Source: Pseudomonadota bacterium
GTDB lineage: Bacteria; Pseudomonadota; Alphaproteobacteria; UBA8366
Assembly: GCA_036339585.1 (NCBI GenBank)
Contig: JAYZAS010000010.1
Span: 1-64,000 of the forward strand
Reading direction: 5' to 3'
DNA: 64,000 nucleotides
In this document: positions 37,682 to 45,890 of the stretch, in pieces
Numbering within the stretch: the stretch's first letter is position 1
How the letters are laid out: every line of letters starts with the position of its first letter
Program-made: the position numbers and the translations under genes
Notes under the pieces: generated by a model
The model's database searches: none
The model's input: the letters and a program-made list of their open reading frames with translations, nothing else
Told to the model about the DNA's origin: nothing

Positions 37682-38530
37682 ATGGTCGCAGTAAAAACCA
37701 ATGATTATAAAAAAATTATTGCTAAGCCATTTGCCCCTAACTTAGGTGCGGAAATCTACAAAGTTGACCTAAGTAAGCCGATTTCTGACGAGCAATTTGA
37801 AGAAATCCACCATGCGTTCTTACGTTATCAGGTGTTATTTTTTAAAGACCAAAAAGTTATACCGCCAGAAATACATGTCGAGTTTGGCAAAAGATTTGGT
37901 GAGCTCCATACACATCCTGCAGCGCCTACAATGGATGGACATCCGGAAGTTTTTGAGATTCATGCAACAAAGAACTCAAAAATTGCTAACGGTGAATTCT
38001 GGCACTCGGACGTATCTTGCGATGAGGAGCCTCCTTTAGGCACGATGTTGCAGATTCATATTTTACCCGAGTGTGGCGGTGACACCATGTTTAACAATAT
38101 GTATTCGGCGTACGAGGCGTTATCCCAGCCAATAAAAACTATGATAGATAATCTAACAGCATTACACAGCTCAGAACATATTTATAAGGGACGATATGCC
38201 GATAGAGGCCAAAAAGATGCCGATATAGACTGCCCGGAAGCTATTCATCCAATTGTAAGAACTCATCCCGAAACCGGGAAAAAGGGGCTCTTTGTTAATC
38301 GGACCTTTACAACTCGAATCAATGAACTGTCTGACGACGAGAGCAATGTTTTATTAGAGCTGTTATTTCAGCAAGGCGAACACATTAATCATCAAATAAG
38401 ATTTCGATGGTCAAAAAATGATATGGCTTTCTGGGATAATCGCTGTTGCATGCATCGCGCTATTTGGGACTACTGGCCTGAAGAAAGGAAAGGTCGAAGG
38501 GTTACAATAAAAGGCGACAAACCAGCATAA
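37682..38530 (+). CDS. TauD/TfdA-family Fe(II)/2-oxoglutarate-dependent dioxygenase
   Basis: A 282-residue dioxygenase of the taurine dioxygenase family. The iron triad is H108-x-D110 (EFWHSDVSC) and H258 (CCMHRAIWDY), with the 2-oxoglutarate arginine at R272 or R273. The N-terminal PFAPNLGAEIYKVDLSKPIS and VLFFKDQ are family hallmarks. Members oxidise taurine, alkylsulfonates, 2,4-D or similar acids, releasing sulfite or other groups. No sulfonate transporter is adjacent, so the substrate is open. The start has AAAGGA at the right distance. Confidence 0.9.
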   Translation: MVAVKTNDYKKIIAKPFAPNLGAEIYKVDLSKPISDEQFEEIHHAFLRYQVLFFKDQKVIPPEIHVEFGKRFGELHTHPAAPTMDGHPEVFEIHATKNSKIANGEFWHSDVSCDEEPPLGTMLQIHILPECGGDTMFNNMYSAYEALSQPIKTMIDNLTALHSSEHIYKGRYADRGQKDADIDCPEAIHPIVRTHPETGKKGLFVNRTFTTRINELSDDESNVLLELLFQQGEHINHQIRFRWSKNDMAFWDNRCCMHRAIWDYWPEERKGRRVTIKGDKPA

Positions 38531-38641
38531 AATTACCAGTGCACATACCCCCCCCAATTTAAGCACACGATGGCTGAGTATGATCGGATTACGTGCTGAT
38601 CCTTTTATATGGTATATCCTATCTTCGGAAAAATCGCCCAG

Positions 38642-38674
38642 AAAAAAGGAAGCTGCGTTAACGTCGCAGCCTCC
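38642..38674 (-). terminator. Rho-independent terminator of the TorF-porin gene
   Basis: Read on the minus strand, GGAGGCTGCG, a seven-base loop and CGCAGCTTCC form a ten-pair stem (one G-U), followed by six T. It lies 37 bases beyond the porin stop codon, and is the clearest terminator in the window. Confidence 0.85.
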
Positions 38675-38710
38675 TATCATCCAGTCAGCGAAGCAAAAAC
38701 TTTGTCCAAG

Positions 38711-39493
38711 TTAGAATGATTTTGATATCGAGAAAATACCGCGTGTATCGCAGTTACCAACGCCACCGCAATCATCGGTATCGTTCATATCGTTTGCAAC
38801 ATATTTTCCTGAGAGTGTGAATCCGCGGATGTCGCGACTAAGCGCGATGGACCAGTCGGTGAAATCAACCCCAGCCTCTCGTTCAAAACTTCCTGTCCCG
38901 ACTGTACCATCCAAAGTAAATTTGTAAGGTAGCGGTACGCTAACACTTGCGCCGAAATAATGGAATTCCCCCGCATTCACTGTGTAATCAGGAGAATATG
39001 TGTATGATATGCCAAGAGACGCAAAGCCAAAATCATACCCTAGACCGCCAGCGTACTCCACATAATCATTACCGGACCCACTCGTGTCGGGGTAGATATA
39101 CCAAATTGTATAGAAATCAATAGAAACGCCATTTATTTCGGTGTTGATACCCGGCGTCAAATTCATTTCGATCTGAGAATCATCAGTGCTGCCGAAATTC
39201 ACGTTGGAACCCCAAACACTCGTGTACAAATTAATTGGAATGGGCGATTTAAATTGGTCTTGCAATCCAAGCGAGTAGCCAAACGAACCTTGAATGGCAG
39301 GGCTGGCTCCTGTCTGTGAAACTCCCCGGAATGCATAATCGCTGGCTAAAGATACATCTGATGAGAATTCCCCAGGAATTTGGTTAAAAAAAGCGTCTAT
39401 CGGATCTGAGTCTTTTTTGTGGCCACCGGCAAAGGCAATGCTACTCAAAGCTACCAATCCGGATGCGAGTACTGCTAAAATTTTAGTGCGCAT
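38711..39493 (-). CDS. TorF-family putative outer membrane porin
   Basis: A 260-residue outer-membrane beta-barrel candidate of the TorF/Gcw_chp family. The signal peptide ends at AFAGG near residue 24. The mature start SSDVSLASDYAFRGVSQTG and PAIQGSFGYSLG is diagnostic, and the rest alternates polar and hydrophobic residues, ending in phenylalanine (SISKSF) as required for barrel insertion. The family is widespread in aquatic proteobacteria; function is presumed to be passive diffusion of small solutes. It is the only gene in its transcript, judged by the terminator. Confidence 0.9.
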   Translation of the reverse strand: MRTKILAVLASGLVALSSIAFAGGHKKDSDPIDAFFNQIPGEFSSDVSLASDYAFRGVSQTGASPAIQGSFGYSLGLQDQFKSPIPINLYTSVWGSNVNFGSTDDSQIEMNLTPGINTEINGVSIDFYTIWYIYPDTSGSGNDYVEYAGGLGYDFGFASLGISYTYSPDYTVNAGEFHYFGASVSVPLPYKFTLDGTVGTGSFEREAGVDFTDWSIALSRDIRGFTLSGKYVANDMNDTDDCGGVGNCDTRGIFSISKSF

Positions 39494-39877
39494 GTCCTAC
39501 GTCCTTGCGTGAATTTATGTTTCGCTAACAATTTTTATTGGATTTTATTGATAACCCTAAACTAGTATTCTGCCAAAACATAAAAAGCATCCAAAACGGT
39601 GATTTGGAACGATTTTTAAAGGTGTGGTAAATCTGCAATAGTGCTCAAATTTGCTCAATTTCTTGGCATTTTGACTAAAAAATATGCTATACTATGTTTG
39701 GCGGTATTGTACACATCCAGCATTTAAGCGCCCGCACCCAATGGCCGGTGATTTTGCAATAATATTGATCAACATGATTTTTTTTTAGGCAAATATTTTG
39801 CCTAGGATTATAATTCTCTGTTTCTTTGCTTATGGTTAGTTTGAACACTACAATAGGTTTAGACCATAAAGGAAATT
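39494..39877. other. divergent intergenic region, porin/selA
   Basis: About 385 bases between the divergent porin and selA genes. The selA-proximal end holds a palindrome and promoter, listed separately. The remainder is AT-rich with no open frame of note; a TTGACT near 39671 lacks a well-spaced -10 box. Confidence 0.4.
39786..39814 (+). promoter_or_regulatory. selA promoter with a perfect palindrome over the -35 box
   Basis: A perfect TATAAT lies at 39809-39814. Seventeen bases upstream, TAGGCA (39786-39791) is a four-of-six -35 match, and it starts a perfect dyad TAGGCAAA-TAT-TTTGCCTA at 39786-39804. The overlap suggests that a regulator binds there. Poly-T precedes the dyad, so it is not a plus-strand terminator. 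Confidence 0.5.
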
Positions 39878-39880
39878 GTG

Positions 39881-41299
39881 ATGGGTCGAAATAAAGATAC
39901 CGAACAGCTGCGACCGCCGTCTGTAGATAAAATACTCAAGACTCCGGAAATGGAGATGGCGTGCGAGGCTTATGGGCGCTATTTGGTAGCGGACGCCATT
40001 CGCGAAGAATTAGGATCACTCCGTTCTTCAATAGTATCGGGCATTGTGACTCCAGCAATGATGGATTCACAAAATATTTTTGTAGCGGTTAATAAACGCT
40101 TGTCCAGTTGGCTGCGCCCATCACTCCAGCGAGTTTTTAACCTTACGGGGACAGTTTTACACACTAATTTAGGCAGGGCATCTATACCGATTGAAGCGAT
40201 AGACGCAGTGACTATGGTCGCTACCGGGGCCTCGAATTTGGAATATGACCTAGGTAAGGGCTGCCGTGGTGACCGAGATGATCATATCGAACCTTTAATC
40301 TGTAAATTGACAGGAGCAGAGGCAGCTACGGTGGTTAATAATAATGCTGCGGCAGTATTACTATTGTTAAATACAATTGCTAACAAAAAGGAAGTGTTAG
40401 TATCGCGAGGTCAACTAGTTGAGATAGGTGGATCTTTCCGTATTCCTGACATCATGAAGCGCGCAGGCTGCAAGTTACGTGAGGTGGGGACAACTAATCG
40501 CACACATAAAGAGGATTATGCCGAGGTAATTGAAAAAAAGACCGCACTACTAATGTCAGTCCATACTAGTAATTACGTTGTGACTGGCTTTACTGCAGAG
40601 GTGTCACAATCTGATCTGGCGACGATCGCTCATAAACATAGTTTACCTTATGCGGTAGACCTTGGCAGTGGTATGCTGATTGACATGACGCAGTTTGGTT
40701 TACCTCATGAGCCAACACCCCAAGATGCAATCACAAATGGTGCCGACCTCGTTACATTTAGCAGCGACAAGTTGCTCGGAGGTCCTCAGGCCGGGATAAT
40801 CGCAGGGCGCGCCGCACTAATTAAAAAGATTAAAAAAAATCCATTAAAACGGGCACTGAGGCTTGATAAGATGACGATTGCTGCGTTGGAGGCTGTGCTA
40901 AGGCTCTATTTGAACCCAGATTGTCTAGTTGAACGCTTGCCTTCGTTGAGGGCGCTGGCCAAGCCTAAGATAAATATAATGAATGAGGCAACGGAGATAG
41001 CTGCCGCTGTTAGCGAAGCATTAAAAAAAAACGCGACCGTAGACGTTGTTGAAATGAAAAGTCAGGTAGGAAGTGGTTCGCAACCGACAAGCCTATTGCC
41101 AAGTGGTGGGCTTGCGATTGTGCCAGTTGGAGGGAAGAAAGGTCGTGGTTCGAAATTGAAAACACTCGCCGCTGCCTTTCGAAATTTACCGATACCAGTA
41201 ATAGGCCGTGTTACTGAGGATAAATTTTTGCTTGATTTTCGTTGCCTTGACAATCGCGTCGAGTTTGAGGCGCAGTTAGATCATCTTAAGTACTCCTAA
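39881..41299 (+). CDS. selA: L-seryl-tRNA(Sec) selenium transferase
   Basis: A 472-residue PLP enzyme that converts seryl-tRNA(Sec) to selenocysteyl-tRNA(Sec) using selenophosphate. It has the N-terminal domain typical of bacterial SelA, then LTGTVLHTNLGRASIP, NNNAAAVLLLLNTIA, and the PLP lysine in SSDKLLGGPQAGII. ATG at 39881 is favoured over GTG at 39878 because AGGAA lies six bases upstream of it. selB follows after three bases, and the tRNA lies just beyond, so the full decoding set except selD is here. Confidence 0.97.
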   Translation: MGRNKDTEQLRPPSVDKILKTPEMEMACEAYGRYLVADAIREELGSLRSSIVSGIVTPAMMDSQNIFVAVNKRLSSWLRPSLQRVFNLTGTVLHTNLGRASIPIEAIDAVTMVATGASNLEYDLGKGCRGDRDDHIEPLICKLTGAEAATVVNNNAAAVLLLLNTIANKKEVLVSRGQLVEIGGSFRIPDIMKRAGCKLREVGTTNRTHKEDYAEVIEKKTALLMSVHTSNYVVTGFTAEVSQSDLATIAHKHSLPYAVDLGSGMLIDMTQFGLPHEPTPQDAITNGADLVTFSSDKLLGGPQAGIIAGRAALIKKIKKNPLKRALRLDKMTIAALEAVLRLYLNPDCLVERLPSLRALAKPKINIMNEATEIAAAVSEALKKNATVDVVEMKSQVGSGSQPTSLLPSGGLAIVPVGGKKGRGSKLKTLAAAFRNLPIPVIGRVTEDKFLLDFRCLDNRVEFEAQLDHLKYS

Positions 41300-41302
41300 T
41301 CC

Positions 41303-43246
41303 ATGATAGTGGCAACGGCAGGACATATAGACCATGGGAAAACCGTGTTAGTGCATGCGCTAACCGGAGTGAATACGGATAGGCTACCGGAAGAAAAATC
41401 ACGCGGTCTTTCGATCGACTTGGGCTTTGCATATCGTTCGTTCGATCAGAATCATACTATTGGATTTGTTGATGTGCCGGGGCATGAGAAATTCATTAGA
41501 AATATGTTGGCTGGCGTGACTGGGATCGATTTCGCTCTATTGGTAATTGCTGCTGACGACGGTCCTATGCCTCAGACCAGAGAGCACTTGGCAATTATAA
41601 ATCTTCTTGGCGTCGAAAATGGTGCGATTGCATTAACTAAAATAGATCGGATCGATCAAGAACGGCGAGTTGAAGTACAAAAAGAAATTGCATCACTAGT
41701 TGCTGAAACAGTCATGGAGAACAAACCTATATTTCCATGCTCTAGCCAGACAGGTGAGGGTATTATTGAGCTGAGTGAACATCTCAAAGAAAAGGCCCTG
41801 GAAAATACTTCAAGAGCAAAAACAGGAAGATTTCGAATGGCAATCGATCGGGTCTTCACGCTCGCCGGCGCAGGATTAGTAGTTACTGGAACTGTTTTCT
41901 CAGGAAAGACTGTATTAGGCGACCGGCTTTTAGTTTCGCCGCAAGGCCTAAATGTGCGGATCCGTTCAATCCATGCCCAAAATTCTGAGAGTGAACTTGG
42001 GTATGCAGGTCAGCGATGTGCCCTAAATCTTACAGGAAGTGGTATTGATAGGGCGACAGTCTCGCGTGGAGATTGGGTACTAGATGGCGAACTGCATCGG
42101 CCAACAACACGTATTGATGCCGCCATTACTGTTCTCAAGTCAGAAAGAAGGTCTCTCATGCACTGGACGTCAGTTCATATTCACATCGGAGCTAAAGATG
42201 TTACTGGCCGGGTGGCAGTGTTAGAGCAGCAGACCATAGCTCCCGGGAAACATGGCTTGGTTCAGCTTATAACAGATGAGGAATTAGGGTGTCTGCACGG
42301 TGATCGATTAGTTATTCGTGATCAGTCAGCACGTCGCACTATCGCAGGAGGTATGGTGCTTGATCCATTTGCTTCTGAAAGAGGAAGACGAAAACCAGAC
42401 CGTTTCAAGACTTTAAGAGCATTGGAATGTTCCGATCCGGGAAAAGCGCTAGGTAGCTTACTAGAGTGCCAACGAAACGGCGTTAACTTGAGCCGCTTTA
42501 AGATTCTTTGGAATATATGCGACAAAGAAGCTGAGATATTATGGCAGAACTCAAACATGATCTGTATCAAGTCTGCTGACAAGGCAACTGGTATCTCTCT
42601 AAATTACTGGGCTCTTTTAAAATCGAAATGTATTCATAGTCTTGAGGCATGGCATCAACGTTGGCCAGACAGGCCAGGCCCTGAGAAAGAGCGATTACGG
42701 CGTTCGATGGTATCACCAGTTGATGAGCCAATTTTTTCAGCAGTAATAAGTGAGCTCATCCGGACTGGTTCAATTATTGCGAATGGTGCGTTTTTGTGTT
42801 TGCCGGGATATAGGCCCAAATTTGAAGGAAAGACAGCTTCTCTTTGGGAGCAAGTAGCAAAGTTACTAGTTAATGATAGCTTGCGTCCACCTCGTACCCG
42901 CGAGATAGCGGCTGAAGTTAATATAGATCTCAAGAAAGTTGAAGAGCTACTAACCCGCGCAACTTCTATGGGGCTTGTCTATCGAATCTCGGATAACCGG
43001 TATTTCCTCTCTGAGACTGTGCAAACATTAGCAGCAATAGCAGAGCGAATAGCTAGTGAGGCCGATGATGGTATGTTTACTGCTAAGTTGTACCGAGACA
43101 ACACTACTATAGGCCGCAATTTGGCAATTGAAGTGTTAGAGTTCTTCGATAGAAAAAAATTTACCAAGCGGATTAACGATAAGAGAATAATAGAATGTTC
43201 ACACCAAGAAATTTTTGGTTCTACACTCGATAAATCGAATGTGTAG
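41303..43246 (+). CDS. selB: selenocysteine-specific elongation factor
   Basis: A 647-residue GTPase that brings Sec-tRNA(Sec) to UGA codons next to a SECIS hairpin. The G domain starts at once: GHIDHGKT, DVPGHEKFIRNML and LTKIDRID. Domains II and III follow to about residue 370, then the C-terminal winged-helix repeats that bind the mRNA hairpin, somewhat longer than E. coli SelB (614). The start lies three bases after the selA stop, so the genes are co-translated. Confidence 0.97.
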   Translation: MIVATAGHIDHGKTVLVHALTGVNTDRLPEEKSRGLSIDLGFAYRSFDQNHTIGFVDVPGHEKFIRNMLAGVTGIDFALLVIAADDGPMPQTREHLAIINLLGVENGAIALTKIDRIDQERRVEVQKEIASLVAETVMENKPIFPCSSQTGEGIIELSEHLKEKALENTSRAKTGRFRMAIDRVFTLAGAGLVVTGTVFSGKTVLGDRLLVSPQGLNVRIRSIHAQNSESELGYAGQRCALNLTGSGIDRATVSRGDWVLDGELHRPTTRIDAAITVLKSERRSLMHWTSVHIHIGAKDVTGRVAVLEQQTIAPGKHGLVQLITDEELGCLHGDRLVIRDQSARRTIAGGMVLDPFASERGRRKPDRFKTLRALECSDPGKALGSLLECQRNGVNLSRFKILWNICDKEAEILWQNSNMICIKSADKATGISLNYWALLKSKCIHSLEAWHQRWPDRPGPEKERLRRSMVSPVDEPIFSAVISELIRTGSIIANGAFLCLPGYRPKFEGKTASLWEQVAKLLVNDSLRPPRTREIAAEVNIDLKKVEELLTRATSMGLVYRISDNRYFLSETVQTLAAIAERIASEADDGMFTAKLYRDNTTIGRNLAIEVLEFFDRKKFTKRINDKRIIECSHQEIFGSTLDKSNV

Positions 43247-43427
43247 GGCCGGGAAAAGAACATTTTTGGAGAGCAAAGTTCTGGCCTTTGTGAGGTTTTA
43301 CTATCTGATATCTTATGATCTTAGATCTTGTAGAAAATGTTTTTAGACGCGTAGTATTCGTTGGCTCAGTCTTGCTATAATTTATAGTCGCTTGATCACT
43401 TGCTCGTCGCAGCATAATCTCTCGATT
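43247..43427. other. spacer between selB and tRNA-Sec
   Basis: About 180 bases with no gene. A weak promoter for the tRNA could lie here, but I see no well-spaced pair of boxes. Confidence 0.35.
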
Positions 43428-43524
43428 GGAGGCGTCACGTTGCCCGGTGGTGCGCCCGGTCTTCAAAACCGGAGAGGGGTGTTTTGATGCTCCTGGTGGG
43501 TTCGACTCCCACACGCTTCCGCCA
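43428..43524 (+). tRNA. selC: tRNA-Sec (anticodon TCA)
   Basis: A 97-base tRNA with an eight-pair acceptor stem (GGAGGCGT with ACGCTTCC, one G-U), an anticodon arm CCGGT-CTTCAAA-ACCGG carrying TCA, a long variable arm (GAGGGGTGTTTTGATGCTCC) and the T loop TTCGACT, ending GCCA. Eight acceptor pairs, long extra arm and UCA anticodon are diagnostic of bacterial selenocysteine tRNA. Confidence 0.96.
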
Positions 43525-43565
43525 ACCAACATAATTGTAAGGTTTTTATTATATAGGATCGATAA

Positions 43566-44117
43566 ATGGCACGGATTGAGTATCCAGACCTTTCACAACT
43601 TTCAGAGGACGTTCAGAAACTGGCGGCGCGTATAAACCCAATGCTGAACGTTTTTCGAATGCTTGCTCATGCTGAGTCTGCATACTATGGCTTCATGAAG
43701 TTCGGAAATGCTCTTCTAATGAGGTCTGAACTTGATCCGATTTTGAGGGAAATTATCATACTCCGGGTTGGTCATCTGTCGAAGTCATCCTACGAGATTT
43801 ATCAACACGAGAAAATTGCCCGCCATGTTGGTGTGTCATGGGACAAAATCAAGGCAGTGAGTTCGGGGGAGAATGAGGATATTTTCGATTATATCGAGAA
43901 TATCGTTATCCGGTTTACTGACGAAGTTGTACACTCGATTAAGGCAAAGGAAAATACCTTTGATACCATTTCCACATATCTTAACCCTCGTCAATTGAAT
44001 GAGGCAATTTTAATTATTGGATTTTACATGATGGTCTGTCGTTACCTTGAGAATCTTGAGATTGATATTGAAGAAGAGGGCGATGTGGACCCAACACTAA
44101 ATTTTGTGCCAGACTGA
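43566..44117 (+). CDS. carboxymuconolactone decarboxylase (AhpD-fold) family protein
   Basis: A 183-residue all-alpha protein of the CMD/AhpD family. The core REIIILRVGHLSKSSYEIYQ then HEKIARHVGVS matches the fold, including the histidine of the YxxxQH motif. The redox CxxC of AhpD is replaced by SKSS, so peroxidase-reductase activity is unlikely; the protein has only one cysteine, near the C-terminus (MMVCRYL). Functions in such members range from decarboxylation to unknown. It lies 41 bases after tRNA-Sec with AGGA before the ATG, and precedes an unrecognised gene and a selenoprotein gene on the same strand, so it may act with them. Confidence 0.85.
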   Translation: MARIEYPDLSQLSEDVQKLAARINPMLNVFRMLAHAESAYYGFMKFGNALLMRSELDPILREIIILRVGHLSKSSYEIYQHEKIARHVGVSWDKIKAVSSGENEDIFDYIENIVIRFTDEVVHSIKAKENTFDTISTYLNPRQLNEAILIIGFYMMVCRYLENLEIDIEEEGDVDPTLNFVPD

Positions 44118-44176
44118 CTTATAAATTGATTTAGAAACACTGATTAAAAGATTTGTCACATTAGGTGGGGGAGGAT

Positions 44177-45295
44177 ATGGCTCCAATCGTCAAAAAGCAA
44201 ATAGCCTTACAGAGTACAGTGCCCTCCAATATTGATCTTGTGGAGTGGTATTACGAACAAGGGTTCTCTGATGGATTACCAGTGGTTCCTCCTACTCCGG
44301 GGAAAATTGATGCGATGTTAGAGGAGCTGGGCGGTGTAACAGGGAGTGCTGTGTGCAGAGTGCCACCTCGTTGGGGCACATTAACTACCGAGGTGCTTGC
44401 GATCAACTTGGTCATGGCTGGGTGCAAACCAGAATATGCGAGAGTAGTGCGTGCGGCATTAGTAGCTTTGACTGATAATGCCTTTAATCTGAATGGTGTG
44501 CAGGCAACAACTCATATGGCTTCTCCACTTTTAGTAGTGAATGGACCTGTGAGAGGTGAGATCGGGATGAACTCTGGTTATAATACATTTGGGTCAGGTA
44601 ATCGTGCCAATGCGACAATAGGCCGTGCTGTTCGTATGGTCTTGCTAAATGTAGGCGGAGCATGGCCTGGGGATCTTGATAAATCGACATTGGGGTCTCC
44701 AGCAAAATACGCATACTGTATCGCTGAAAATGAAGAAGAAAGTCCCTTTGTTCCTTATCACGTGGACAAAGGGTATGATGCTTCTGAGTCAACGGTCTTT
44801 GTTATGGCTGCAGAACCTCCCCACTCAGTCACCAACCATGTTGCTGATGACCCTGAGGGGGTGCTAGAGTCTGTGTCCTCTGCGATGAGCACTTTTGCCA
44901 ATAATAATGCAGTATCAGGTGGTCACTGCGCCATTGTCTTGGGGCCAGAACACGCAAAAACCATAAGTAGTAAAGGATGGAGCCGTAGCGACATAAGGAA
45001 CTTTCTTTGGATGCACTCCGGGAACAGATTCGGTGATATAGCTTTTAATCATCGTTATGGTAAAATTTACAATCGTAACCTTCCTAAATGGTATAAACGC
45101 GGTATTGAAGACCGAATCCCTATTGTGTCTTCACCCGATCATATCCATCTCTTCGTTGCCGGTGGAGAGGCAGGGCGGTTCTCTGCCTTTATTCCCGGGT
45201 GGGGCCATATGACCAATCCAGTATTACGCTCTGTTTCGGGATTGCCGGCTACAACAACAGCTACACTGTGTAATGATGAAGCTTGTCAGTATTAA
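44177..45295 (+). CDS. conserved-looking protein of unknown function next to the UGSC selenoprotein gene
   Basis: A 372-residue protein whose family I cannot name with confidence. It is soluble, with no signal peptide or membrane helix. Possible functional residues are WYYEQGFSDGLPVVPPTPGK at the start, CRVPPRWGTLTTEVLAINL, a Gly/Asn-rich stretch (VNGPVRGEIGMNSGYNTFG), GHCAIVLGPEHAKTI, and a C-terminal CNDEACQY with two cysteines. ATG at 44177 is chosen, with AGGTGG eight bases before it; GTG at 44165 is in frame. It is followed by the selenoprotein gene after 18 bases, so the two are almost certainly one operon. Its high share of Gly and motif-like blocks suggests an enzyme rather than a binding protein. 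Function is unknown; it may be the partner or substrate-processing subunit of the selenoprotein. Confidence 0.8.
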   Translation: MAPIVKKQIALQSTVPSNIDLVEWYYEQGFSDGLPVVPPTPGKIDAMLEELGGVTGSAVCRVPPRWGTLTTEVLAINLVMAGCKPEYARVVRAALVALTDNAFNLNGVQATTHMASPLLVVNGPVRGEIGMNSGYNTFGSGNRANATIGRAVRMVLLNVGGAWPGDLDKSTLGSPAKYAYCIAENEEESPFVPYHVDKGYDASESTVFVMAAEPPHSVTNHVADDPEGVLESVSSAMSTFANNNAVSGGHCAIVLGPEHAKTISSKGWSRSDIRNFLWMHSGNRFGDIAFNHRYGKIYNRNLPKWYKRGIEDRIPIVSSPDHIHLFVAGGEAGRFSAFIPGWGHMTNPVLRSVSGLPATTTATLCNDEACQY

Positions 45296-45313
45296 AATCT
45301 TGGGAGAGGAAAT

Positions 45314-45862
45314 ATGATTTCAGGAGAAACCGCTCAACAGCAGGCTGTCTATGATCCACGCGGCAGCGCCGAGGTCGATTTGGTCCCACTGTCTATACGA
45401 CCAAAATCACTTCTGCATTTGAGACTTGCAGTACTTGATAATACGAAATGGAATGCAGGAAAACTTCTGCGCAAAACCATGTCAAAGCTCGACGAAGAAT
45501 TTAGTTTCGAGAGTATAAATTATTACAAAAAGGAGAGTTTTTCGAAGGTTGCTTCTGCTCCGTTACTAGCGGAGATTGCCGAACATAATGATATAGCAAT
45601 TACTGCTATTGGGGATTGAGGCTCATGCACATCGTGCTGTATGCATGATGGCTTTGCGCTTGAAAAGTATCAAATTCCTACGGCAGTAATCTGTACGACC
45701 ACATTTCTGCATGAAGCGCATCAACAGCGTACCGCATTAGGTATGAGGGATCTCGAACCAGTGGCTATAACACATCCTCTCAGCACTATCTCTGATGAGG
45801 AAATAGAAATGCGCGTGGATGAGGCTACTTTGCAAATCCGTAGGGTCTTAATGGGAAAATAA
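45314..45862 (+). CDS. UGSC-motif selenoprotein (TGA 45617-45619 read as selenocysteine)
   Basis: A 182-residue protein if the in-frame TGA at 45617-45619 is decoded as selenocysteine (residue 102). Upstream and downstream frames are identical and make sense together: AITAIGD-U-GSCTSCCMHDGF. Known families contain a Sec-Gly-Ser-Cys (UGSC) motif, and U-x-x-C-x-x-C also occurs in glycine reductase selenoprotein B, whose following KYQIPTAVICT-type strand and late AITHPL resemble this protein; that similarity is from memory. selA, selB and tRNA-Sec lie just upstream. GGAGAGG precedes the ATG. A hairpin starts three bases after the TGA. Function is unknown; a redox enzyme acting on a thiol or C-heteroatom bond is likely. 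Ordinary gene callers would split it into two pieces. Confidence 0.9.
45620..45652 (+). promoter_or_regulatory. candidate bacterial SECIS hairpin
   Basis: Directly after the Sec TGA, TCATGCA (45623-45629) pairs with TGCATGA (45642-45648), enclosing a 12-base loop CATCGTGCTGTA; GC pairs may extend the base across a small bulge. Bacterial SECIS elements occupy this position and are bound by SelB. An alternative inner stem GCAC-ATC-GTGC is possible. Not tested by folding. Confidence 0.6.
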
Positions 45863-45890
45863 TTGATTTTTTTAAGCGAGCATAGGCCTC

